Positions 1 through 6,105 of a DNA stretch of 6,206 bases are shown piece after piece. The notes beneath the pieces were generated by a model. The model made no database searches. It worked only from the letters and a program-made list of their open reading frames with translations, and was not told where the DNA came from. The position numbers and the translations under genes were made by a program. How positions within the stretch are numbered: the first letter of the stretch is position 1; every line of letters begins with the position of its first letter. This stretch comes from JBAUHN01 sp049680295 (GTDB lineage: Bacteria > Pseudomonadota > Alphaproteobacteria > Rhodobacterales > Rhodobacteraceae), in NCBI GenBank assembly GCA_049680295.1, contig JBAUHN010000250.1, positions 1 through 6,206 on the forward strand, written 5' to 3'.

Positions 1-346
1 CCAATGCGCCGTGTAGTTTCAAATGTCGGACTTGCGCGCCAACGCTACGCGCCATGCCAACAGAGGCCGCAACCTGATAGCGGATCATGTTTTGCAACGT
101 GCCGCGTGGCATCTGTATCCTTTGGCGGCCAAATCCATGCAGGTCGGCAAAGCCCGGATGCGCACCGATACCAACGCCATTTTCGTGGGCCATCCGCAAT
201 GTCGCTGCCATAACGTCCGGGTCACCGGCATGACCACCGCAGGCAATATTGGCCGAAGTAATCGTTTTCAGCAAAGCGGCATCATCGCCCATTTTCCAAG
301 GCCCATAGCTTTCGCCCATATCGGCATTCAGATCGACGCGGGTCAT
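1..346 (-). CDS. pxpA: LamB/YcsF family protein, 5-oxoprolinase subunit A (PxpA), partial
   Basis: This is the N-terminal 115 residues of a LamB/YcsF-family protein; the gene runs off the left edge of the window. The family provides subunit A of the prokaryotic 5-oxoprolinase, a cytoplasmic complex with PxpB and PxpC that opens 5-oxoproline to glutamate using ATP. The protein begins MTRVDLNADMGESYG, the typical DLNxDxGE opening. It continues with SANIACGGHAGDPDVM (about 31-46), GIGAHPGF (59-66), GFGRQ (71-75) and HLKLHGAL (108-115). The ATG is at 344-346, with a strong AAAGGAG ribosome site at 355-361, eight bases away. It lies 44 bases after pxpC and is the last operon gene seen. From memory, characterised PxpA proteins read CGFHAGD, HPS(Y/F) and KPHG where this one reads CGGHAGD, HPGF and KLHG, so it may be a diverged subtype. 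The family call is firm; the exact substrate is not. Confidence 0.92.
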   Translation of the reverse strand, partial: MTRVDLNADMGESYGPWKMGDDAALLKTITSANIACGGHAGDPDVMAATLRMAHENGVGIGAHPGFADLHGFGRQRIQMPRGTLQNMIRYQVAASVGMARSVGAQVRHLKLHGAL

Positions 347-390
347 GGTTTTTGCTCCTTTACAGTGTTTCGCGATGCGCTTGGTGCGTT

Positions 391-1416
391 TTAATCGGCC
401 TCATAAGGATCGGCACGGGCCGAGATCGCGCCCCCGACCAATTGATACCCCAGTAAGTCGCGGATGTCGTGCGGATCGCGGACAAGTGCGGTGATCCGTG
501 ACGACAAAGATGCGACCTCGGCACGCGCGCGCAGTTCAATTTTTGCGGCGTCTTCGGGCGTTACAAATTCAAACGATATCTCGGCTCCGGCAGGGGCTTG
601 GGCGACGCGCGGTAAATCGCACGGAATGACGGTGCCAATGCGGGGGTAGCCACCTGTTGTCTGGCATTCGCACATCAGAACAAAGGGTGCGCCGTCGCCG
701 GTGATCTGGATATCGCCGGGGACAATGACTTCGGATACGATGCTCAGGACGTCATCAGCAAAGAACCCGTCTTCCGGCTGATCCATCCGTACACCCATCC
801 GGTTGGCGCGCGGATCGCGGCGAAATGTCGTAGCGGTAAAACGGGCTCGCGTCGCTTGCGAAAAACACGTGGTTTGCATGCTGGGTACGATCCGGATTAC
901 CCCGCCGTCGAAGCGATTGTCCGGCGCAAAGACCCGCCCCGCAGTTTGCGCATTGCCGGGCAGGATCGGCAATCTGTCACCGGTCTTTATTGGCTGCCCC
1001 AATCCAGCGTTCAGATGAGCCGCCCGCGCGCCCATCAGCACGGGCGTATCAATGCCGCCGCCAAGGTGGAGATAGGAATAATTGCCCGACGTCGCGCCGC
1101 CAATCTTGAGCTTGGCGCCCGCGGGCAGAATATGACTGGCATTCCAGACCACTGGCGCACCGTCGATAGACGCGGTCATTGCCCCACCGGTCAGCGCGAT
1201 GACGATGTCCTGGGTGGCTTCAAACGTGCCGCCTGCGCCGATCATTTCCAAGGCGGCCTGGCCATGGCCTTGACCCAGCAATGCAGCCCCTTCGCGTAAT
1301 GCCAAAGTATCTGCTGCCCCCCCTCGCGTCATCCCTTGCGCCAGATACCCGGTGCGGCCAAAGTCCTGAACGCTCAGCGCGGGACCCGCCGCCAATATGA
1401 TCATCTCGGCGCTCAT
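391..1416 (-). CDS. pxpC: Biotin-dependent carboxyltransferase family protein, 5-oxoprolinase subunit C (PxpC/KipA-like)
   Basis: This 341-residue protein is a full-length member of the carboxyltransferase C/D family (urea amidolyase-related; KipA/PxpC). It acts with PxpB and PxpA in the ATP-dependent 5-oxoprolinase. Family landmarks appear in order: VQDFGRTGY (16-24), ALTGG (74-78), LGGGIDTPVLMGAR (118-131), ANRMGVR (204-210) and the near C-terminal signature QTTGGYPRIGTVI (252-264) followed by CDLPRVAQ. No signal peptide or membrane segment is visible, so it should be cytoplasmic. Its ATG overlaps the pxpB stop in an ATGA of 4 bases, and no good Shine-Dalgarno precedes it, which suggests coupled translation with pxpB. 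The length is normal and no key motif is broken. Other members of this superfamily sit in allophanate hydrolase or urea carboxylase, but the neighbouring YcsF gene favours the Pxp assignment. Confidence 0.93.
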   Translation of the reverse strand: MSAEMIILAAGPALSVQDFGRTGYLAQGMTRGGAADTLALREGAALLGQGHGQAALEMIGAGGTFEATQDIVIALTGGAMTASIDGAPVVWNASHILPAGAKLKIGGATSGNYSYLHLGGGIDTPVLMGARAAHLNAGLGQPIKTGDRLPILPGNAQTAGRVFAPDNRFDGGVIRIVPSMQTTCFSQATRARFTATTFRRDPRANRMGVRMDQPEDGFFADDVLSIVSEVIVPGDIQITGDGAPFVLMCECQTTGGYPRIGTVIPCDLPRVAQAPAGAEISFEFVTPEDAAKIELRARAEVASLSSRITALVRDPHDIRDLLGYQLVGGAISARADPYEAD

Positions 1417-2168
1417 GTGATCTGCTCAGCCTGCGCGCCGCCATTGCCGGACGTGTCCTGCCGTTGAATGTGCAGCAGGTCATCGCGACTGACTGACGGA
1501 AAGGTTAATTCATCCCCCGGCGACAAGGCAAACGGCTGGCACGCTGCGGGACGAAAGGTTTCAAACGCCGTTTGACCGATGTGGCGCCAGCCGGTCGGAG
1601 AGGCGGCGGTAAAGATGATCAGCTGACGGATCGCGACAATCAGCGCGCCGCCCGGAACCCGTGGCGTCAACCCGGTCTGGCGCGGAATATCCCACGTCTT
1701 GCCAAGCTCACCCATATAGGGCTGACCGGGTGCAAAGCCGATGGTCAGAACGCGCACTCGGGCCGATGACAATTGCCGGATCGCCTCGTCCGGGTCCAGC
1801 CCCGCCACCTTTGCGGCCTCCTCCAGCTGTGGTGCCAGATCGGTGCCATAGACAGTTGGGACATGCCACAACGTCCGACCGTCCGGCAGTGGCGCATCGA
1901 ACCAGTTCTGTGTGCCCAGTAAGTCGGTTAGCCGTTCTTTCATCTCAGCAGCCGAAGTGATTGCCAAATCCACCGACAGAAAAGTTGAGACCAGCGATGT
2001 TGAAGTCTCGGAAACCTCGGGCCAGTCCTGCCGCTCGACGGCTGCGCGAAAGGCCAGTGCCGCACGGTTTGCAGGTTCCGACAGAGCCGCGCCAAATGTC
2101 ACCAGCAAACCTGACAACCCGACTGTGCCAATGCGCGGCCAGGCAGGTGTATTTATCTGGTGTTGCAA
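1413..2168 (-). CDS. pxpB: 5-oxoprolinase subunit B-like protein (PxpB/KipI family), divergent
   Basis: This 251-residue protein belongs to the KipI/PxpB (allophanate hydrolase subunit 1-like) family and should pair with PxpC just downstream. Supporting segments are VPTVYGTDLAPQLEE (103-117), GFAPGQPYMG (144-153), IPRQTGLTPRVPGG (161-174) and SPTGWRHIGQT (190-200). The start is TTG at 2166-2168: it is the furthest-upstream ATG, GTG or TTG available in this frame, the next in-frame Met is deep in the protein (residue 76), and AAAGG lies 10 bases upstream. The gene follows the dehydrogenase gene by 40 bases and overlaps pxpC by 4. Several positions differ from what I recall of E. coli PxpB: LHSS becomes QLSS (His lost near residue 133), GFxPGFPYLG becomes GFAPGQPYMG, the QTG(V/I)Y stretch becomes QLIIF (182-186), and SPGGW becomes SPTGW. 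The family is clear, but canonical 5-oxoprolinase activity is less certain. Confidence 0.85.
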   Translation of the reverse strand: MQHQINTPAWPRIGTVGLSGLLVTFGAALSEPANRAALAFRAAVERQDWPEVSETSTSLVSTFLSVDLAITSAAEMKERLTDLLGTQNWFDAPLPDGRTLWHVPTVYGTDLAPQLEEAAKVAGLDPDEAIRQLSSARVRVLTIGFAPGQPYMGELGKTWDIPRQTGLTPRVPGGALIVAIRQLIIFTAASPTGWRHIGQTAFETFRPAACQPFALSPGDELTFPSVSRDDLLHIQRQDTSGNGGAQAEQIT

Positions 2169-2178
2169 TGTGTCTGGA

Positions 2179-2183
2179 CCTTT
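2179..2183 (-). promoter_or_regulatory. Ribosome binding site supporting the TTG start of pxpB
   Basis: The minus strand reads AAAGG ten bases before the TTG at 2168. It lies in the 40-base gap after the dehydrogenase stop codon. No in-frame ATG lies nearby, so this site supports the TTG choice. The spacing is slightly long, so initiation may be weak or helped by re-initiation of ribosomes leaving the upstream gene. Confidence 0.45.
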
Positions 2184-2208
2184 CTGCGCGCGCTGGGCGG
2201 CATTCAGA

Positions 2209-3447
2209 TTAGGTGAATCTTTGCGGATGATAGGCTGACATGTCGATGTTTGTGGGTTGATCGGTGATCAATCCCGCCACCAAGCGCCCGGTTTTTGGTC
2301 CACCGGTCAGACCGATGTGCTGATGTCCAAACGCGGCGAAAACCCGGCTGGTGCCAATCTGACCGATCAACGGCAGGCTGTCTGTCGGGGCAGGGCGGTG
2401 GCCCAGCCATTCGACTTCGCTTTTTGCCTGTAACTGCGGAAACGCTGCTTTGGCATGTGTGCGAATAAACGCAAGCGGCGCTTTTGACGGCCCAGCGTCC
2501 AACCCGCCAAATTCGACAACACCCGCACAGCGCAACCCTTGCGCCATCGGGGTCGCCACGAATTTACCGCTGGCAATCATTGTCGGGCGCGTTGGACCAC
2601 CTGTGGCACCCTCAAAAACGATATGATACCCGCGCTCGGATTCCAGCGGAACTTTGACACCCAGCTTGGCCATCATCGGTTTTGACCAGACGCCAGCGGC
2701 CAGAACCACATCATCGCAAGGCAATGATCCCTGATCCGTTTCGACCGATGTGACAACACCATCTGTCAGCTCGAAATCCTTCACATCCGCCTTGATGATC
2801 GTGCCGCCCGCCTGCTCAAACGCCTGTGCCAGAGCGGCGACATATCCGCCGGGATCCTTGATATACCCGTGGTTTTTGAGTGAGGCCATGAACTGATTGT
2901 CGTGGCTTAAGTTGGGTTCATAATCGCGCAGGTCTTGTCCTTCGATAAAACGCGGCTCAAACCCTGCCTCCCGCCGCAGCGCCCATGTGTAGGCTTCGGC
3001 GTCAAAATCAGCGCGGCTTTTGTATGCAAAGTTATAGTCGGATGAAGTGATCCAATGATCCAGCTGCAAATCCTGAGCCAATGACTTGTGCTGCTCGACA
3101 CTGTCTGACGTGATCGGCGTCAGACCTTTTGCGATGCGCCGCGTATCCGCATCGTTGGCGTTTGACAGATAACCCATCAGCCAAGGCAACAGCCTGGGCA
3201 AATAGGACCATCGCATAAACAATGGAAACTTGTCTGACATCAACATACCCGGCGATTTGGCGATCAGGCCGGGACCGGTAACCGGTACCATTGCGACAGA
3301 GGCCAGTATCCCCGCATTCCCGTGCGAGGTTCCCTGACCGGGTCCCAAGCGGTCAACAATCGTAACCTGCACGCCCGAGCGCATAAGCCAGATCGCCGAC
3401 GAAACGCCCACGATACCAGCGCCGATGACGACAACACGGCGGCTCAT
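2209..3447 (-). CDS. FAD-dependent oxidoreductase, D-amino-acid dehydrogenase (DadA) family
   Basis: This 412-residue DAO/DadA-fold flavoprotein would oxidise an amino acid (probably a D-amino acid or an imino/N-substituted one) to its imino or oxo acid and pass electrons to an acceptor. The N-terminus has the dinucleotide-binding GAGIVG (9-14) with acidic D32 at the end of the second strand (VTIVDR), then GTSHGNAG (39-46). The C-terminal FAD/substrate region has WLGHRPAPTDSLPLIG (347-362) and GHQHIGLTGGPKTGRL (374-389), typical of DadA-like enzymes. E. coli DadA is slightly longer (about 432). The ATG at 3445-3447 is the only sensible start, because the GxGxxG begins at residue 9. An AAAGGA sits only one base upstream, an unusually tight spacing. 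It is the first gene of the operon with pxpB, pxpC and pxpA, starting downstream of a probable promoter. Alternatives are sarcosine/glycine oxidase-like or hydroxyproline dehydrogenase activity; the substrate cannot be read from sequence. Confidence 0.88.
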   Translation of the reverse strand: MSRRVVVIGAGIVGVSSAIWLMRSGVQVTIVDRLGPGQGTSHGNAGILASVAMVPVTGPGLIAKSPGMLMSDKFPLFMRWSYLPRLLPWLMGYLSNANDADTRRIAKGLTPITSDSVEQHKSLAQDLQLDHWITSSDYNFAYKSRADFDAEAYTWALRREAGFEPRFIEGQDLRDYEPNLSHDNQFMASLKNHGYIKDPGGYVAALAQAFEQAGGTIIKADVKDFELTDGVVTSVETDQGSLPCDDVVLAAGVWSKPMMAKLGVKVPLESERGYHIVFEGATGGPTRPTMIASGKFVATPMAQGLRCAGVVEFGGLDAGPSKAPLAFIRTHAKAAFPQLQAKSEVEWLGHRPAPTDSLPLIGQIGTSRVFAAFGHQHIGLTGGPKTGRLVAGLITDQPTNIDMSAYHPQRFT

Positions 3448-3511
3448 ATCCTTTGGCTTTCGTGGGATGTTTGTACGATTGCTGACAATGTTTCATCGAC
3501 TTTCACGATAC

Positions 3512-3521
3512 GGCAATTGCC
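3512..3521. promoter_or_regulatory. Candidate operator palindrome GGCAATTGCC
   Basis: GGCAATTGCC is a perfect 10-base palindrome. It lies just downstream of the proposed -10 box and near the expected transcription start, a place where a repressor would block the operon. A second inverted pair, GATAC (3507-3511) and GTATC (3526-3530), brackets it asymmetrically. It lacks the central CG typical of LacI-family sites, so the neighbouring LacI-type regulator is not an obvious partner. The regulator is unknown. Confidence 0.3.
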
Positions 3522-3522
3522 A

Positions 3523-3550
3523 TTTGTATCTATTATGTTCGTTACGTCAA
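3523..3550 (-). promoter_or_regulatory. Probable sigma-70-type promoter of the dehydrogenase-pxpBCA operon
   Basis: On the minus strand, TTGACG (3545-3550) is a five-of-six match to the -35 box. Sixteen bases on, TACAAA (3523-3528) is a four-of-six match to the -10 box. An A/T-rich stretch immediately upstream contains two copies of ATAAAAT (3550-3556 and 3561-3567), resembling an UP element in otherwise GC-rich DNA. The leader to the ATG at 3447 would be about 70 bases. It is inferred from motif spacing only. Confidence 0.42.
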
Positions 3551-3609
3551 TAAAATGTTGATAAAATATCATTGTTTTCACTGCGTTCGTTTCCCGTAAG
3601 GATTTTCTA

Positions 3610-3720
3610 GCCGGCCAGCCGATTTGAATGCGCCTGTTATCGTCAGATTGGGTCTATTGTCGCGCAAGGTCAACGTATGGTGGCTTTGCCGCGCGGCATT
3701 CAAATGGCCTAAGGCCGGGC
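3610..3720. repeat. Large imperfect inverted repeat / hairpin-forming element
   Basis: Perfect 10-base arms ATTTGAATGC (3622-3631) and GCATTCAAAT (3696-3705) are extended outward by GCC/GGC (3618-3620 with 3706-3708), then GGCC/GGCC (3613-3616 with 3713-3716) and CC/GG. This gives about 19 paired positions with small internal loops. The loop of 64 bases itself contains GGC-TTT-GCC (3682-3690) and a palindrome GCCGCGCGGC (3688-3697). No T-run follows on either strand, so it is not a classical intrinsic terminator. It could be a small non-autonomous repeat (MITE-like), a structured RNA, or a processing or transcription-end structure downstream of the glycosylase gene. Together with the promoter region it accounts for most of the 290-base gap; no coding potential is evident there. 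Confidence 0.5.
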
Positions 3721-3737
3721 ACTGTTAGTGAATGCTG

Positions 3738-4955
3738 CTAAATGGCTTCTTTTAGCCATCCATCGTCGAATGTGACCTGCGTCACACCGGCCAGTTTGGT
3801 CAACTTTGCCAATTCGCGCTCAAAGGCCTTTTGACGTCCCGCTGTCCACTTCACCCCGCGCTCTGGCCAAAGCCCGTGAATGCGCAATGTATCGCGGTCA
3901 CGAAAGGCCTTCATATCGACCCGCGCCAGCAGCCGTTCGCCCTCCATGATGGGAAAAACGTAGTAGCCATAGGTTCGCTTTGCGGCGGGGACAAACACCT
4001 CAATGCGGTAGTGAAACCCGAACAATCTTTCGGTCCGGTCACGGTCGCGCAAAGCCGGATCAAACGGGCTAAGGACGCGCAACCGCTTGGTCGCAGGTGT
4101 CGTGAGGGCAGGATCTGATGCAATACCCGGACGCGCGAAACATTCGCGCAGGCTGCCATCAACGCAAGTAATCTGGACCGGGTCCAACGCGCCGGTCGCC
4201 ACTTGGGCAGCACACCATTCCTTGGCCTCGGGCAGGGTAATATGCTTCCAAAAGGCGGCCAATTCGCCGGGCGTCGCAAAGCCCAACCGGTCCAGCGCAC
4301 CGGCACAACACCAGTCAATTGTCTGCTCACGATCAGGCACCGATGCGGGATTGCACAGGCTCTGGTCCAGCACCCGCTCGGTCAGGTCGTATTGTTTTTG
4401 GAATCCATTGCGCCCGACAACGCATAACGCGCCGCTGCGCCATAAGTATTCCAACGCCGTTTTAGAGGGATGCCAGTCCCACCAGCCACCGCTGCCGCGT
4501 TTTTCGCCCTTGCCAACGTCGGCAGAACATAAGGGTCCTTGTTCGCGGATTTGATCCAAAACGACTTGGAATTTTTCTTCAAAACCTTCGCGCCTGTCAT
4601 TGCGCCAATGCCTGCGTAACCGATCCGCATCGCGTTGCTGGCGCAGATGCCACCACGGGTAATAGGCCATCGGAATAACAGCCGCATCGTGGGTCCAATG
4701 CTCAAACAACTGCCGGTCATTTTCGTAGAGTTTCTTCAACGCCTGTGGCCGATACCGCGGACGCCGGGCGAACAGTGTCAGATCATGCGCCCGCGCCAAA
4801 GTGTTAATACTGTCCAGTTGCACAAACCCCAGCCGCTCAATCAACTTCAGCAGGGCAGCACCCTTTGCCTCGCCCTGTGCCGGTTCAAGCAGCGCATGGC
4901 GATCCAGAAACAACCGTCGCGCGCTCAGGTTGCTCAGGACAGTGCCGGTCGTCAT
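3738..4955 (-). CDS. YcaQ/AlkX-type winged-helix DNA glycosylase (crosslink repair family)
   Basis: This 405-residue, full-length protein belongs to the HTH_42 family (YcaQ/AlkX and AlkZ). These glycosylases excise bulky N-alkylated bases; E. coli YcaQ unhooks interstrand crosslinks made by nitrogen mustards. The catalytic QxD motif known for the YcaQ branch is visible as QLD at residues 46-48 (in FVQLDSIN). Further family blocks are LFEHWTHDAAVIP (83-95), KTALEYLWRSG (165-175), LSPFDP (295-300), the RTERLFGFHYRIEVFVP block (307-323) with AKRTYGYYVFPI (325-336), and LARVDMKAFRD (343-353). Its ATG overlaps the repressor stop (ATGA) and no Shine-Dalgarno precedes it, indicating coupled translation. 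It would act on chromosomal DNA as a monofunctional glycosylase. The lesion repaired here is unknown. Membership is very clear; a role in self-resistance cannot be judged because no toxin biosynthesis genes are in view. Confidence 0.92.
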   Translation of the reverse strand: MTTGTVLSNLSARRLFLDRHALLEPAQGEAKGAALLKLIERLGFVQLDSINTLARAHDLTLFARRPRYRPQALKKLYENDRQLFEHWTHDAAVIPMAYYPWWHLRQQRDADRLRRHWRNDRREGFEEKFQVVLDQIREQGPLCSADVGKGEKRGSGGWWDWHPSKTALEYLWRSGALCVVGRNGFQKQYDLTERVLDQSLCNPASVPDREQTIDWCCAGALDRLGFATPGELAAFWKHITLPEAKEWCAAQVATGALDPVQITCVDGSLRECFARPGIASDPALTTPATKRLRVLSPFDPALRDRDRTERLFGFHYRIEVFVPAAKRTYGYYVFPIMEGERLLARVDMKAFRDRDTLRIHGLWPERGVKWTAGRQKAFERELAKLTKLAGVTQVTFDDGWLKEAI

Positions 4956-5989
4956 TTTGATTGGCGTATGATCGTATCACCGTATGAGATTTTGGGCTCC
5001 AGAGTGATCTGCTGGCTTGATGCAGGCGCGTCCCCATCGGCATCGAGCTGGTCAATGATAATCTGTGCTGCTGCGCGCCCGATCTCAATTCGGCAGGCAT
5101 CCATCGTTGCCAGTTGACGCGGCAGACCTTGCAGCAATTCGACGCCATTAAACCCGGCAAGGCCAATTTTGCCGGGAATATCGATGCCTTGGTCCAGCAG
5201 ATACAACAACCCACCCGCCCCGATCATGTCATTGGAATAGTACAGAAAATCCAGATCAGGGCTGCGTTTTAGCATCGCTTCTGTCATTTCGCGACCCTTG
5301 GCCAGTGCGGACCCACCAGAATAGAAATCACGGTCTTCGATTTCGATGCCGGCCTTTGCCAGGCCTTCGGTCAGCCCCTCGAACCGCTTGCGCGCACGGT
5401 GGTCCAGCGGCATTTTCGTGCCCATGAACCCGATCCGCCGATAGCCTTGTTTGATGATTTCCTGCGCCATCTCGCGCCCGGCGCGACGGTGCGAAATCCC
5501 CACCATCGCGTCGATGGCCGTACCGTCAGAATCCATGATTTCCACCAGCGGAATGCCAGAGTTTTGCAACATCGCACGCGTCGGCTCAGAATGCTCCAGC
5601 CCGGCAATGATAACCCCGGACGGTCGCCAGGACAGCATTTCATACAAAACACGCTCTTCTTTTTCGGGCAAATAGTCAGTCACACCGACAACAGGTTGCA
5701 ACGGCGTATCCTCAAACGTCTGGTTGATGCCATTGAGAACTTCGGGGAACACCATGTTAGACAGCGACGGGATGATCACGGCCACCAGATTGACACGCTG
5801 CGACGCCAGCGATCCGGCGATCTGATTTGGCACATATCCCAGCGTTTTGGCTGTTGAGAGAACTTTCTCACGGGTGGCAGCAGACACATCACCCCGCTTG
5901 CGCAAAACGCGGCTGACGGTCATTTCGGATACCCCGCATGCCTCAGAGACATCTCGGAGGGTCAGCGGACGATTGTTTGGGCGTGTCAA
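4952..5989 (-). CDS. LacI family transcriptional regulator, gluconate repressor (GntR-like) subgroup
   Basis: This 345-residue LacI/GalR-type regulator has an N-terminal helix-turn-helix at about 9-30 (LTLRDVSEACGVSEMTVSRV), a hinge region at 53-66 (PNQIAGSLASQR) and a periplasmic-binding-like effector domain from about residue 67. Segments IPSLSNMVFPEVLNGI (73-88), EMLSWRPSGVIIAG (117-130) and GIPLVEIMDSDG (145-156) closely resemble E. coli GntR as I remember it, so a sugar-acid effector such as gluconate is plausible but not shown. The start is TTG at 5987-5989: an in-frame stop lies two codons upstream, the next Met (residue 23) is inside the helix-turn-helix, and AGGA lies 8 bases before it. 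The gene overlaps the glycosylase gene by 4 bases and is divergent from tRNA-Arg. Its targets are probably outside the window, since no sugar-acid gene is seen here. Confidence 0.92.
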   Translation of the reverse strand: MTRPNNRPLTLRDVSEACGVSEMTVSRVLRKRGDVSAATREKVLSTAKTLGYVPNQIAGSLASQRVNLVAVIIPSLSNMVFPEVLNGINQTFEDTPLQPVVGVTDYLPEKEERVLYEMLSWRPSGVIIAGLEHSEPTRAMLQNSGIPLVEIMDSDGTAIDAMVGISHRRAGREMAQEIIKQGYRRIGFMGTKMPLDHRARKRFEGLTEGLAKAGIEIEDRDFYSGGSALAKGREMTEAMLKRSPDLDFLYYSNDMIGAGGLLYLLDQGIDIPGKIGLAGFNGVELLQGLPRQLATMDACRIEIGRAAAQIIIDQLDADGDAPASSQQITLEPKISYGDTIIRQSK

Positions 5990-5997
5990 ATGTCAAA

Positions 5998-6001
5998 TCC
6001 T
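5998..6001 (-). promoter_or_regulatory. Ribosome binding site fixing the TTG start of the LacI-type gene
   Basis: The minus strand reads GCAGGA, with AGGA at 5998-6001, eight bases before the TTG at 5989. An in-frame TGA two codons upstream of the TTG leaves no room for an earlier start. The site therefore decides the start codon. Confidence 0.65.
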
Positions 6002-6050
6002 GCAATTGTTATTCACACTTCGTAACGCAAGACTGGTCACCCTATCAAGC

Positions 6051-6056
6051 ATTGTA
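6051..6056 (-). promoter_or_regulatory. Possible -10 box of the repressor-glycosylase unit
   Basis: The minus strand reads TACAAT, a five-of-six match to the -10 consensus, about 60 bases before the TTG start. No convincing -35 box lies 16-18 bases upstream; that position falls in the candidate operator at 6069-6082. It is the best -10 match I found in the 128-base divergent gap, but is weak evidence alone. Confidence 0.25.
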
Positions 6057-6068
6057 AAAACACTGCTC

Positions 6069-6082
6069 GTATAACGGTGACA
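6069..6082. promoter_or_regulatory. Candidate LacI/GntR-type operator half-site (autoregulation)
   Basis: GTATAACGGTGACA contains CGGTGACA, one base different from the half-site CGGTAACA of the E. coli GntR operator as I recall it, with the central CG expected for LacI-family sites. The other half is degenerate, so overall symmetry is poor. It lies upstream of the repressor gene, whose subgroup is GntR-like, and overlaps the possible tRNA -35 box. It may mediate autoregulation, but chance is a real alternative. Confidence 0.25.
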
Positions 6083-6105
6083 TTTGATGAACACTCATCT
6101 AGATA
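6077..6105 (+). promoter_or_regulatory. Possible promoter of tRNA-Arg
   Basis: GTGACA (6077-6082), a five-of-six -35 match, is followed after 17 bases by TAGATA (6100-6105), a poor three-of-six -10 match. The start of transcription would lie a few bases before the mature tRNA 5' end. The spacing is right but the -10 box is weak. Confidence 0.3.

Noticed and set aside
23..394. Plus-strand open frame of 123 codons opposite pxpA
   Set aside because: The opposite strand encodes a clear YcsF/PxpA N-terminus with a strong ribosome site; the plus-strand product has no recognisable family and is Cys/His/Arg-rich in the way antisense frames are.
856..1299. Plus-strand frame of 147 codons opposite pxpC
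   Set aside because: It is an antisense shadow of a well-supported carboxyltransferase gene, with no recognisable domain.
3322..3561. Plus-strand frame running out of the dehydrogenase 5' end through its promoter region
   Set aside because: Most of it is antisense to the GxGxxG region of the dehydrogenase, and the rest lies in AT-rich promoter DNA; the product shows no family features.
3742..3759. ATGGCT/AGCCAT inverted repeat at the end of the glycosylase gene as a terminator
   Set aside because: The stem is only six pairs, it lies inside the coding sequence, and only a short TTTAG follows, so it is too weak to call an intrinsic terminator.
4087..4554. Plus-strand frame of 155 codons opposite the glycosylase gene
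   Set aside because: The minus strand carries conserved YcaQ motifs through this stretch; the antisense product is low-complexity and unrecognised.
5399..5857. Plus-strand frame of 152 codons opposite the LacI-type gene
   Set aside because: It is antisense to a full-length repressor and is rich in Arg and His, typical of shadow frames in GC-rich DNA.
5984..5997. Two TTGACA-like motifs on the minus strand near the repressor start as -35 boxes
   Set aside because: They overlap the TTG start codon itself; a promoter from them would begin inside the helix-turn-helix coding region. They are better explained as a short tandem ATTTGAC repeat.
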